Shown here in pieces: positions 43,602 to 52,011 of a DNA stretch of 64,000 nucleotides. The translations under genes were made by a program, and so were the position numbers. The notes beneath the pieces are model-generated. The model searched no databases and had not been told where the DNA came from. It saw only the letters and a program-made list of their open reading frames with translations. Position 1 is the first letter of the stretch. Every line of letters starts with the position of its first letter. This DNA comes from Streptomyces sp. NL15-2K (GTDB lineage: Bacteria > Actinomycetota > Actinomycetes > Streptomycetales > Streptomycetaceae). The stretch covers positions 4,321,501 through 4,385,500 of the forward strand of contig NZ_CP130630.1 in assembly GCF_030551255.1 (NCBI RefSeq), read 5' to 3'.

Positions 43602-44642
43602 TCAGGCGGACTCGCGGAGGACCAGCCGGGTCGGCACCACGACCGAGGGCGCGTCGGGTGTGCCGGTCCGTGTGGTGCGGTCGTACAGCAGCCGGGCCAT
43701 CAGGCGGCCCATGCCCTCGACGTCCTGGTGGACGGTGGTCAGCGGGGGGTCGGTCGTCTCGGCGATCTCGGCCAGGTCGTCGAAGCCGACGACGGCCACG
43801 TCGTCCGGCACGCGGTACCCGCGCTCCCGCAGCACTTGCAGGGCCCCGGACGCCATGAAGTCCGAGGCGACGAACACGGCGTCGAGGTCGGGGCACCGGT
43901 CGAGCAGCGCGGCCATGGCGTCGGCGCCGCCCTGTCGTGTGTAGTCGGCCCTTTCGACCAGGTGGGGTGCGTCCAGGAGGACGTCCCGGTAGCCGGCGAG
44001 CCGGTCGACGGCGGAGTTCTCCTGGTCGTAGGGACCGGTGATGGTCGCGATGCGCCGGCGGCCGAGCGAGACCAGGTGCTGGACGGCCTGCCGGGCTCCC
44101 CCGCGGTTGTCGCCGTCGACGTAGGTGTGTCCGCGCACGGTGTCGCCGTCCCGCAGGAGGGGGCGGCCGCCGAAGACGGTGGGCAGGGTGAGCCGGTCGA
44201 TCATCGCGTGCAGCTGGTCGCCGGGTCGCAGGGAGAACAGCACGGCTCCGTCGACATGGCCGCCGCCGAGGAAGTCGGCCACGCGCGGGTAGTCGTCCGG
44301 TTCCTCCAGGAACAGCAGGACGGCCTGCGCGCCGTGCTCGGCGAGTTCTCTGCGGACGCCGCGCAGCAGAAGGTCGAAGAAGGGGTCGAGGAAGAGCCGG
44401 TTCTGCGGCTGGGTGGCGACGACGGCGACGGCGTTGGTGCGGTGGGTGACCAGTTGCCGGGCGGCCTGGTTGGGTACGTATCCGAGCTCGGCGATCACTT
44501 CCCGGACGCGGTCGACGACCTCCGCCCGCACCCGGGGCTCGGCGTTGATCACCCGGGACACCGTGGACTTCGAGACTCCCGCCCGGCGGGCGACGTCCTC
44601 CAGGGTGGGGCGCCGCCCGTTCGTCCACTGCGTCAACACCAT
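43602..44642 (-). CDS. LacI-family transcriptional regulator
   Basis: The 346-residue protein has an N-terminal LacI helix-turn-helix (RPTLEDVARRAGVSKSTVSRVINAEPRVRAEVVDRV) and hinge (ELGYVPNQAARQLVTHRT), then a periplasmic-binding-protein-like sensor domain with VFVASDFMASGALQVLRERG and VVGFDDLAEI. It probably responds to a sugar or derivative. Neither neighbour (the leader/cysO operon and mec) is a sugar gene, so its targets are probably elsewhere. Confidence 0.9.
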   Translation of the reverse strand: MVLTQWTNGRRPTLEDVARRAGVSKSTVSRVINAEPRVRAEVVDRVREVIAELGYVPNQAARQLVTHRTNAVAVVATQPQNRLFLDPFFDLLLRGVRRELAEHGAQAVLLFLEEPDDYPRVADFLGGGHVDGAVLFSLRPGDQLHAMIDRLTLPTVFGGRPLLRDGDTVRGHTYVDGDNRGGARQAVQHLVSLGRRRIATITGPYDQENSAVDRLAGYRDVLLDAPHLVERADYTRQGGADAMAALLDRCPDLDAVFVASDFMASGALQVLRERGYRVPDDVAVVGFDDLAEIAETTDPPLTTVHQDVEGMGRLMARLLYDRTTRTGTPDAPSVVVPTRLVLRESA

Positions 44643-44690
44643 CTCCGATACCGCGAGTTGTCCGGTGGCGTACGACGATCAGTATGCCTC

Positions 44691-45113
44691 TCAATACGCC
44701 TCTACGACCTTGACCTCCTCCTCGGTCACCTCGCCGTCGACGATCCGGTAGGAGCGGAACTGGAACTCGCCGAATCCGTCCGTGTCCGCGGTCGAGACGA
44801 TGACGTAGTGGGCCTGGGGCTCGTGGGCGTAGGAGATGTCGGTGCGGGAGGGGTAGGCCTCGGTCGCGGTGTGCGAGTGGTAGACGACCACCGCCTCCTC
44901 GTCCCGGTCCCACATCTCGTCGTGCACCTTTTTGTGCTCGTCGCCGTCGAACCTGTAGAAGGTGGGCGAGCGCTCGGCGTTGAGCATCGGAATGTGGCGC
45001 TCGGGCCGGTCGGACTCCTCCGGGCCCGCGATGATGCCGCACGCCTCGTCGGGGTGGTCCGCGCGCGCGTGCGCGACGATCTTGTCGTACAACTCCCGGG
45101 TGATGGTCAGCAT
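44691..45113 (-). CDS. mec: JAMM/MPN+ metallopeptidase Mec (CysO processing)
   Basis: ATG at 45113 gives 140 residues starting MLTITRELYDKIVAHARADHPDEACGII, with the JAMM zinc motif EACGII...YHSHTATEAYPSRTD (HSH-x6-PSxxD). Mycobacterial Mec releases cysteine from the CysO-cysteine adduct made by CysM. With the AGGMV tail on CysO in this genome, it may also mature the carrier. It lies upstream of the LacI gene on the same strand. Confidence 0.88.
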   Translation of the reverse strand: MLTITRELYDKIVAHARADHPDEACGIIAGPEESDRPERHIPMLNAERSPTFYRFDGDEHKKVHDEMWDRDEEAVVVYHSHTATEAYPSRTDISYAHEPQAHYVIVSTADTDGFGEFQFRSYRIVDGEVTEEEVKVVEAY

Positions 45114-45133
45114 GCTGGTCAGGATAAGCAGAA

Positions 45134-45170
45134 GGGCCGTCCCGTACCGAGGGGTGGTACGGGACGGCCC
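45134..45170 (-). terminator. Terminator after the amino-acid permease gene
   Basis: GGGCCGTCCCGTACC at 45134-45148 pairs perfectly with GGTACGGGACGGCCC at 45156-45170 around a 7-base loop. It separates the permease gene (ending at 45198) from mec on the same strand. Confidence 0.88.
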
Positions 45171-45197
45171 ACATGCCGGACACACCGACGGGTTCGT

Positions 45198-46622
45198 TCA
45201 GCCGACCTTGTCGAACCGCGTCTCGTGGCGGTCCGCGATCCGCGGGTTGCGGCTCTTCAGGATCGCCCAGCCGATGCCGAGGGCGGCGGCCCAGCCGGCC
45301 ATCACGTAGAGGCAGACGCGGGCGTCGGCGTCGTAGGCGATGAGGCCGGTGACGAAGAGCAGGAAGGCGATGGCGACGTAGCTGCACTTCGCGCCGCCCG
45401 GCGCCGGGAAGGAGGAGGCGGGCAGGCGGCCCGCGTCGACCGCGCGGCGGTACAGGACGTGGCTGATCAGGATCATCAGCCAGGTCCAGATGCCGGCGGC
45501 GGTGGCGACGGAGGTGACGTAGCCGAAGGCCTTCTCCGGGACGACGTAGTTCAGGATCACGCCGATGCCCATGAAGAGCACGGAGACGAGGATGCCGAAG
45601 GCGGGCGTCTTGGTCGACGACAGCTTGCTGAAGGCCTTGGGGGCCTCGCCGCTCTCGGCCAGGTTCCGCAGCATGCGGCCGGTGGAGTACATGCCGGAGT
45701 TGCAGGAGGACAGGGCGGCGGTCAGCACGACGAAGTTGACGATGCCGGCGCCGGCGGGGATGCCGATGACCGCGAAGGCCTTCACGAAGGGGCTGACGCC
45801 GTCGGCGAACTCGGTCCACTTCACCACGCACAGGATGACGGTGAGGGCACCGACGTAGAACAGCGCGATGCGCCAGGGCAGGGTGTTGATCGCCTTGGGG
45901 AGGGTCTTCTCGGGGTTCTCGGACTCGCCGGCCGTGACGCCGACGAGCTCGACGGCGAGGTAGGCGAACATGACGCCCTGGAGGGTCATCAGGGACGAGC
46001 CGATGCCCTTGGGGAAGAAGCCGTCGAAGGCCCAGAGGTTGGAGACGGCCGCGGTGTCACCGGCGTTGCTGAAGCCGAAGGTGAGCACGCCCAGGCCGAT
46101 GACGATCATGCCGATCAGGGCGGTGACCTTGACCATGGAGAACCAGAACTCCAGCTCGCCGAAGAGCTTCACGGAGATCAGGTTGACCCCGAAGAGGATC
46201 ACCAGGAAGACCAGGGCCGTCACCCACTGCGGGATGGACGGGAACCAGTAGTTGACGTAGATCGCGGCGGCGGTGAGTTCCGCCATGCCGGTGACCACCC
46301 ACATCAGCCAGTACGTCCAGCCGGTGAAGTAGCCGAAGAACGGGCCGAGGAATTCGCGGGAGTACTCCGCGAAGGAGCCCGAGACCGGGCGGTAGAGCAG
46401 CAGCTCGCCGAGCGCCCGCATGATGAAGAAGATGATCACGCCCGCGAGGGCGTACATGAGGATCAGGCTGGGTCCGGCCTTGGCGATGTTCGCCCCGGCG
46501 CCCAGGAAGAGGCCGACGCCGATGGCGCCGCCGATCGCGATCATCTGGACCTGACGACTGCCGAGCCCGCGCTCGTACCCCTCTTCGGGGGTCTTCTCCG
46601 TGTCGACCTGCGCTGAGGTCAT
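45198..46622 (-). CDS. Amino-acid permease (APC superfamily, AAT type)
   Basis: The 474-residue protein has twelve membrane segments and AAT-family motifs: GLGSRQVQMIAIGGAIGVGLFLGAG, YRPVSGSFAEYSREFLGPFFGYFTGW, FAYLAVELVGVTAGESENPEKTLPKAIN and SSCNSGMYSTGRMLRNLAE. It is related to the D-Ser/D-Ala/Gly, proline and GABA transporters. The substrate is not resolvable. It has its own terminator and a long upstream region. Confidence 0.9.
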   Translation of the reverse strand: MTSAQVDTEKTPEEGYERGLGSRQVQMIAIGGAIGVGLFLGAGANIAKAGPSLILMYALAGVIIFFIMRALGELLLYRPVSGSFAEYSREFLGPFFGYFTGWTYWLMWVVTGMAELTAAAIYVNYWFPSIPQWVTALVFLVILFGVNLISVKLFGELEFWFSMVKVTALIGMIVIGLGVLTFGFSNAGDTAAVSNLWAFDGFFPKGIGSSLMTLQGVMFAYLAVELVGVTAGESENPEKTLPKAINTLPWRIALFYVGALTVILCVVKWTEFADGVSPFVKAFAVIGIPAGAGIVNFVVLTAALSSCNSGMYSTGRMLRNLAESGEAPKAFSKLSSTKTPAFGILVSVLFMGIGVILNYVVPEKAFGYVTSVATAAGIWTWLMILISHVLYRRAVDAGRLPASSFPAPGGAKCSYVAIAFLLFVTGLIAYDADARVCLYVMAGWAAALGIGWAILKSRNPRIADRHETRFDKVG

Positions 46623-46989
46623 GTTGTGGTGCGCCTTTCTCCATGCCGACCCGGGCCTCTCGTCGGCCTCGGATCGGGCCTCGATCCCCCCGGATTGATG
46701 GAGTTGAGCGGGCTTCGCGAGCCCGCTCGTGCCTGGCCGGCGATCCGCCGGCTCGGTGGCGCACCCGGCCGAACATACGGGTGGTGTTCGCCGGGCGGTC
46801 GTGAAGATTTATCACGGCCGCCACATTGATCACCTGGGGGGAGTGTGGCGCATCACACAGGCAGAGGAGGACAAAGAGGACACAAGAGGGGCACAGTCGG
46901 CCCATGCGGTGACGTGATCGTTATCCGGATTTGAGCGTCCTCTGAGCGAACACAGAACCGTCACAAGTCGGGAAACAAACCGTCACAAG
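46623..46989. promoter_or_regulatory. Upstream region of the amino-acid permease
   Basis: No gene is apparent in these 367 bases. A 13-bp direct repeat AACCGTCACAAGT occurs at 46956-46968 and 46978-46990, with 22 bp between starts (two helical turns). The second copy overlaps the stop codon of the DUF2017 gene. The sequence around 46800-46830 (GTGAAGATTTATCACGGCC) is locally AT-rich and may be a promoter. Confidence 0.5.
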
Positions 46990-47592
46990 TTACGGCAGAA
47001 GGGTGGCGACCAGCGTCTCCTGGAGCCCGCCCAGCCACAGATACGCCATCACCATCGGCTTGCGCGGGTCCTCGTCCGGCAGGCGGTAGAGGAGGTCGGT
47101 GTCCTCCTCGTCGGTGATCTCCAGCCGGGAGCCGATCGCCAGCCGCAGGTCGTTCAGGGCACCGAGCCACTGCTGGGACTCCTCGGGCGACAGCTTCAGG
47201 ACCGCCCCGCCCTCACCGGCGGAGGCGAGCGCGTCCAGCGAGCGGATCACCGCGAGGGCGCTGTCGCGCTTGCCGGCCCTGAGGTCGTTCTCGGTGTAGC
47301 GGCGGAACTCGGCGGAGTACGCCCGCTGCTCCTCGGCCTCCCTGGCCTGCGGGGTGCCCTCGGGGTCGCTGTAGGCGTCCGGGAAGAGGCGCTTGAGGAC
47401 CGGGTCGGCGGGCGGCTCGCTCGGGCCCTCGGAGAACAGCTCGGCGAGCGGATCGACATCGGCGTCCTCGGCGGGGCCGGGGCCGATGAGCTCCAGCAGC
47501 TGGACGGCCAGCGACCGGATGATGGAGATCTCGACGTCGTCGAGGGCGACGGCCGCGCCGCCGCCGGGGAGCGGTTCGAAGTGTCCTGGCAT
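46990..47592 (-). CDS. DUF2017 protein (ClpS-linked)
   Basis: The 200-residue product starts FEPLPGGGAAVALDDVEISIIRSLAVQLLELIG and ends LPDEDPRKPMVMAYLWLGGLQETLVATLLP, which are the conserved ends of DUF2017. The family is nearly always next to clpS in actinobacteria, as here (gap 74 bases), so a role in ClpS/N-degron proteolysis is inferred. It is soluble and has no catalytic motif that I recognise. Confidence 0.88.
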   Translation of the reverse strand: MPGHFEPLPGGGAAVALDDVEISIIRSLAVQLLELIGPGPAEDADVDPLAELFSEGPSEPPADPVLKRLFPDAYSDPEGTPQAREAEEQRAYSAEFRRYTENDLRAGKRDSALAVIRSLDALASAGEGGAVLKLSPEESQQWLGALNDLRLAIGSRLEITDEEDTDLLYRLPDEDPRKPMVMAYLWLGGLQETLVATLLP

Positions 47593-47666
47593 CAGGGGGT
47601 ATCGCTACTTCCGGTCCTGCGGGCGGCTGGGGCGGGTCCGGTCCGGCACTGCGCGGCCGGGCCGGG

Positions 47667-47984
47667 TCATTTCCGGTCCTGCTGGAGCGTGGCCCACAGG
47701 CCGTAGCCGTGCATGGCCTGCACGTCGCGTTCCATCTCCTCGCGCGTCCCGCTGGAGACGACCGCCCGGCCCTTGTGGTGGACGTCCAGCATGAGTTTGG
47801 TGGCCTTGTCCTTGGAGTACCCGAAGTACGTCTGGAAGACGTAGGTCACATAGCTCATGAGGTTGACCGGGTCGTTGTGGACGATGGTGACCCAGGGGAC
47901 GTCCGGCTCGGGGACGGCGAAGACCTCCTCCGCCGATTCGGTGCGTTCGATCTCTACGGGAGCGGGTGACGTCACATGGCCCAT
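47667..47984 (-). CDS. clpS: ATP-dependent Clp protease adaptor ClpS
   Basis: ATG at 47984 gives 105 residues. The core [28 protein letters not shown] carries the N-degron binding pocket residues (HNDP, with VTYVF), and [30 protein letters not shown] is the ClpA/C-binding face. The flexible N-terminus ([17 protein letters not shown]) is normal. It hands N-degron substrates to ClpC/ClpP. It is divergent from pncB, with about 58 bases between the starts. Confidence 0.93.
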   Translation of the reverse strand: MGHVTSPAPVEIERTESAEEVFAVPEPDVPWVTIVHNDPVNLMSYVTYVFQTYFGYSKDKATKLMLDVHHKGRAVVSSGTREEMERDVQAMHGYGLWATLQQDRK

Positions 47985-48042
47985 GCTGCCACGCACGCCA
48001 TAAATCGTCACACTGACGCGAATGGGGGTAGCATTCGCTGCC

Positions 48043-49389
48043 ATGAACACAGCGGACCTTGGGCTGCCGGTGGACGTTCCCTCTACGGCGCTCTTCACGG
48101 ACCAGTACGAGCTCACGATGCTGCAAGGCGCCCTGAAGGCGGGCACCGCCGGGCGGCGCAGCGTGTTCGAGGTCTTCACACGGCGGTTGCCGGACGGGCG
48201 CCGTTACGGCGTGGTGGCGGGCACCGGCCGCGTGCTGGACGCGGTGGAGAACTTCCGCTTCGACGCGGACGTCCTCGGCTTCCTGCGCGAGCGCGGGATC
48301 GTCGACCGGGAGACCCTGGACTGGCTCGCCTCCTACCGCTTCAGCGGTGACATCTGGGGCTACCCCGAGGGCGAGGTGTACTTCCCGGGCTCGCCGATCA
48401 TGCGGGTCGAGGGCACCTTCGCCGAGTGCGTGCTCCTGGAGACCGTGATCCTGTCGATCCTCAACCACGACTCGGCCATCGCCGCGGCCGCCTCCCGCAT
48501 GTCCTCCGCCGCCGGAGACCGCCCGCTGATCGAGATGGGCGCCCGCCGCACCCACGAGCTGTCCGCCGTCGCCGCCGCGCGCGCCGCGTACGTCGGCGGC
48601 TTCGCCACCACCTCCGACCTGGCGGCCGGCTTCCGCTACGGCATCCCCACCGTGGGCACCAGCGCCCACGCCTTCACCCTGCTCCACGACCGCGAGCGGG
48701 ACGCCTTCCAGGCCCAGGTCGAGTCGCTGGGCCGCAACACCACGCTGCTCGTGGACACGTACGACGTCACCGAGGCCGTCCGTACGGCCGTGGAGGTCGC
48801 CGGGCCCGAACTGGGCGCCGTGCGGATCGACTCCGGCGACCTGCTGCTGGTCGCGCACCGGGTGCGGCAGCAGCTGGACGAGCTGGGGGCGCGGGACACG
48901 AAGATCATCGTGACCTCGGACCTCGACGAGTACGCCATCGCCTCGATGGCGGCGGCGCCCGTGGACGCGTACGGCGTCGGCACCCAGCTGGTGACCGGCT
49001 CCGGGCACCCGACGGCCTCGATGGTCTACAAGCTGGTCGCTCGCGCCGAGTCCGCCGACCCCAAGGCCCCGCTCGTGCCGGTGGCGAAGAAGTCGACCGG
49101 CGGCAAGACCTCCATCGGCGGCCGCAAATGGGCCGCGCGCCGCCTGGACGAGTACGGCGTCGCGGAGGCCGAGGTCGTCGGCACCGGGCCCGTCCCGGGC
49201 GAGCTGGCCGACCGGCAGCTCCTTGTCGAGCTCGTCAAGGGCGGCGAGGTCATAGCCCGCGAGCCGCTGGACGTCGTACGCGACCGGCACGCGGCCGCGC
49301 GCGCCAACCTGCCGCTGTCGGCGACCCAGCTCTCGCGCGGGGAACCGGTCCTTCCGACGGAGTATGTGCACAAGGGCTCGGGTAGCTAA
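48043..49389 (+). CDS. pncB: Nicotinate phosphoribosyltransferase
   Basis: ATG at 48043 gives 448 residues. Family motifs include [21 protein letters not shown], the catalytic-His-containing [30 protein letters not shown] and the phosphate-binding [11 protein letters not shown]. It converts nicotinate and PRPP to NaMN in the Preiss-Handler NAD salvage pathway. The TAGCAT hexamer lies about 10 bases before the ATG with no good ribosome-binding site, so the mRNA may be leaderless. pncA follows 132 bases downstream. Confidence 0.93.
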   Translation: MNTADLGLPVDVPSTALFTDQYELTMLQGALKAGTAGRRSVFEVFTRRLPDGRRYGVVAGTGRVLDAVENFRFDADVLGFLRERGIVDRETLDWLASYRFSGDIWGYPEGEVYFPGSPIMRVEGTFAECVLLETVILSILNHDSAIAAAASRMSSAAGDRPLIEMGARRTHELSAVAAARAAYVGGFATTSDLAAGFRYGIPTVGTSAHAFTLLHDRERDAFQAQVESLGRNTTLLVDTYDVTEAVRTAVEVAGPELGAVRIDSGDLLLVAHRVRQQLDELGARDTKIIVTSDLDEYAIASMAAAPVDAYGVGTQLVTGSGHPTASMVYKLVARAESADPKAPLVPVAKKSTGGKTSIGGRKWAARRLDEYGVAEAEVVGTGPVPGELADRQLLVELVKGGEVIAREPLDVVRDRHAAARANLPLSATQLSRGEPVLPTEYVHKGSGS

Positions 49390-49521
49390 AGCTGGTGCCC
49401 GCATTCACGCGCCCTGTGGCGCCCCCTCCCATCCCGTCACCGAAGTCAATAGGCTCGGAAGTTCACCGGCCGGGCTCGCAGCACCCTTCACCCCCGACCC
49501 CATAGCCGAAGGACACCGACC

Positions 49522-50112
49522 ATGCGCCGCGCCTTGATCGTCGTAGACGTGCAGAACGACTTCTGCGAGGGGGGCAGCCTCGCGGTGACCGGGGGTGCCG
49601 ATGTGGCCGCCGCCGTCACCGAGTTGATCGGGCAGGCGGCCGGCTCCGGCTACCAGCACGTCGTCGCCACTCGCGACCACCACATCGCCCCCGGCGGCCA
49701 CTTCGCCGACAACCCCGACTACGTCAGCTCCTGGCCCGCGCACTGCGTCGCCGGCACCGAGGGCGTGGGCTTCCACCCGAACTTCGCTCCCGCGGTCGCC
49801 TCCGGCGCGATCGACGCCGTCTTCGACAAGGGGGCGTACGCGGCGGCGTACAGCGGGTTCGAGGGCGCCGACGAGAACGGGGTGACGCTGGCCGACTGGC
49901 TGCGGGCCCGCGAGGTCGAGGAGGTGGACGTGGTGGGGATCGCCACCGACCACTGCGTCCGGGCCACCGCCCTGGACGCCATACGGGAGGGCTTCCGCAC
50001 GCACGTGCTGCTCGACCTCACCGCCGGGGTGGCCGGGGAGACCACCGAGCGGGCGCTGGAGGAGATGCGGGAGGCGGGCGTGGAGCTCTCCGGGAAGCCC
50101 GTGGTCGCCTAG
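49522..50112 (+). CDS. pncA: Nicotinamidase (isochorismatase family)
   Basis: The 196-residue protein starts RRALIVVDVQNDFCEGGSLAV with the catalytic Asp. The metal-binding region is TRDHHIAPGGHF, the Lys is in VFDKGAYAAAYSGFEG, and the nucleophile Cys is in GIATDHCVRATALDA. It deamidates nicotinamide to nicotinate, the substrate of PncB, so the two adjacent genes form a salvage pair. ATG at 49522 follows CGAAGGACACC. Confidence 0.93.
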   Translation: MRRALIVVDVQNDFCEGGSLAVTGGADVAAAVTELIGQAAGSGYQHVVATRDHHIAPGGHFADNPDYVSSWPAHCVAGTEGVGFHPNFAPAVASGAIDAVFDKGAYAAAYSGFEGADENGVTLADWLRAREVEEVDVVGIATDHCVRATALDAIREGFRTHVLLDLTAGVAGETTERALEEMREAGVELSGKPVVA

Positions 50113-50146
50113 GTCGCCTAGGGCCCGCCCGTGGAGCCCCGAGGGC

Positions 50147-50488
50147 TCACGCCGCGGCCGGCGGGCGTCTCAGGAGCGCCCTGATCGGCTGCCACAGCTC
50201 CTGGACGAGCTCCGGACCGCCGACGCCGTTGTCGGGTGCCGTACGCCATATGAGGCCGTCCGGGTGGTGCAGGACCGCGGTGATCTCGTCCGGGGTCGGC
50301 GGTGCGGCGTTGCCCCGCAGGTACACCGCCCGCATGCCCAGGTTGCGCAGCCTGGTCAAGGCCCGCGCCCGGTTCTGGGCGTGCACGAGCACGCGGACGC
50401 TGCCCGTGCCGTGGGTCGTGGGGCTGGGCAGGTTCAGCGCCACCACCACACTGCCTGTCGGCAGCTTGCAGAAACCTCCTGCGGCCAT
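50147..50488 (-). CDS. Conserved hypothetical protein
   Basis: The 113-residue protein (FCKLPTGSVVVALNLPSPT, VLVHAQNRARALTRLRNLGMRAVYLRG, ITAVLHHPDGLIWR) has a mixed alpha/beta composition and no signal or membrane segment. I recognise no family. Codon bias and the AGGAGG-like sequence before ATG support it as real. It is convergent with pncA. Confidence 0.68.
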   Translation of the reverse strand: MAAGGFCKLPTGSVVVALNLPSPTTHGTGSVRVLVHAQNRARALTRLRNLGMRAVYLRGNAAPPTPDEITAVLHHPDGLIWRTAPDNGVGGPELVQELWQPIRALLRRPPAAA

Positions 50489-50621
50489 GCGGTCACTCCC
50501 CCGTGCGAGTCGGCGTCGATGTCGGTGTCAATAAGCGAGGCACAGGACGCACCTAAACACGATCGGCGGCAACCCGCCAGGGGGTCATCGTTGACAAGCC
50601 TTTGACCTGCGGAAATGCTGT

Positions 50622-50729
50622 CTACTCTGCGGACGGGCCGAACTGGACCATGATCGTCGAACCGTCCGGAAACTCCTTGAAGATCTTGATCCGGGCGTTG
50701 GTGTCAGTGACGCGGGCGCCGGCGAGGGT
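50622..50729 (-). pseudogene. Possible broken small gene
   Basis: The minus strand encodes 35 codons with normal protein character (TLAGARVTDTNARIKIFKEF then DGSTIMVQFGPSAE and TAG). The codon just upstream in frame is TGA. An ATG at 50733 is one base out of frame: deleting one A would give a 36-residue protein. This looks like a small gene or gene end damaged by a single-base change. It could also be chance. Confidence 0.35.
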
Positions 50730-50960
50730 TCATTTCTCGGATATGTGACGGCCAACCGAACAGGCGCGCGGATCCGTCCACCTGCTGGACGCCATGAACC
50801 TGTGCGCCCCCCGTGCACCGGCACTGTTGGTCAGGTCACGCTTACCGTTCGTTCCACTCGGGCATGCAGGCGATTAGAGTCGATTGGCGGAACGCCCCGA
50901 AAACGGCGGAAAGCCAGGCCGACACCCCCGTGGACCCCCACTTCCGAGGACACGATTGCC

Positions 50961-51251
50961 ATGCCTCGTCCGACTGCCGCACAGCTCGCCTACGGCTCCT
51001 GCACCGTGATCTTCTCGACGCTCGCCATGCTGCTGCTGTCACAGACGAGTTCGGGCGTGGGGATCGCGGTCATCGCCGTCGCGGCGCTCGCCCTCGGGCT
51101 TCTGGTCGCCATGACGGCCCCGACACCGAAGTCCCGCCTGATCGCGGTACGGCAGCCCGCCGTGCAGGAGGCGGAGCAGGCGGAGGCGCCCGTGCCGGCC
51201 TCCATCGCCGCGAGGGCGTCCGAGCCCGTGCACGAGCGGGCTGCTTCCTGA
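50961..51251 (+). CDS. Small membrane protein of unknown function
   Basis: ATG at 50961 gives 96 residues. Two hydrophobic segments (LAYGSCTVIFSTLAMLLLS and IAVIAVAALALGLLVAMTA) are followed by a soluble, Glu/Ala-rich tail (AVQEAEQAEAPVPASIAARA). It is probably a two-helix inner-membrane protein. I recognise no family. The 230 bases upstream hold no other gene apart from the possible fragment at 50622-50729. Confidence 0.72.
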   Translation: MPRPTAAQLAYGSCTVIFSTLAMLLLSQTSSGVGIAVIAVAALALGLLVAMTAPTPKSRLIAVRQPAVQEAEQAEAPVPASIAARASEPVHERAAS

Positions 51252-51302
51252 ACTCAGCCGGTACTGAAGCTCAGTCGGTGCTGAACTCACTGACGCTGAT
51301 CG

Positions 51303-51923
51303 TCAGGTGGTGCTGACCACCACCGTCTTGGCCGCCTTGTCGTGCAGGCCCTGCTTGTAGGGCTTGTCGAAGAAGCTCCAACCGCCCGAGATCGCCGTCC
51401 AGATGCAGGCGCAGCAGAACGCGAACGGAATCCACAGCACCGCCGAGCGGATCAGCGTGCTCTGCACGGAGGGCGTGGCGCCGTTGTCGAGGTTCGCCAC
51501 CCGCATGCCCAGCCACTTCTTGCCGAGCGTCTGACCCGACTTGGCGATCATGAAGGTGTCGTACCCGATGTAGAGCACCGCGGCGACCAGCGACTGTCCG
51601 AGGGACTTGCCGTACTCGACGTCGTCGCTGTCCACGTCGTACTCGTTGACCCCGAATCCCCAGGTGAGCAGCCAGACCACGACGCCCACGAGGATCATGT
51701 CGATGATCCGGGCGAGCGTGCGCTTGCCGCTGTCCGCGAGCGGCGGCATGCCCGCGAGCGGGTCGCCGGGGTAGCCGCCACCGCCGTAGGGGCCGCCGCC
51801 TTGGTCGGGCGGGGGCTGACCGCCGTACGGTGAGCCCGCGCCCTCGGCCGGCGGGGGCTGCTTCCTGAACGGGTCGTCTTCCGGTGGCTGCTGACCGGAG
51901 CCGGGAGGCGGTTCACTGCTCAT
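51303..51923 (-). CDS. RDD family membrane protein
   Basis: The 206-residue protein has a Pro/Gly/Gln-rich disordered N-terminus and an RDD domain: KRTLARIIDMILVGVVVWLLTWGF, IGYDTFMIAKSGQTLGKKWLGMRVANL, and three or four membrane helices in total. RDD proteins are small membrane proteins of poorly known function, some linked to ion exchange. A second RDD gene lies 88 bases upstream on the same strand. Confidence 0.87.
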   Translation of the reverse strand: MSSEPPPGSGQQPPEDDPFRKQPPPAEGAGSPYGGQPPPDQGGGPYGGGGYPGDPLAGMPPLADSGKRTLARIIDMILVGVVVWLLTWGFGVNEYDVDSDDVEYGKSLGQSLVAAVLYIGYDTFMIAKSGQTLGKKWLGMRVANLDNGATPSVQSTLIRSAVLWIPFAFCCACIWTAISGGWSFFDKPYKQGLHDKAAKTVVVSTT

Positions 51924-52011
51924 GGCCCGAGTCGACCGCGAACACCCCGGTTCCGCATCCGGCGAGCGGCCGTCCGGGCTACCGAATTCCTTATGTCTTC
52001 CGCGGTACGAC

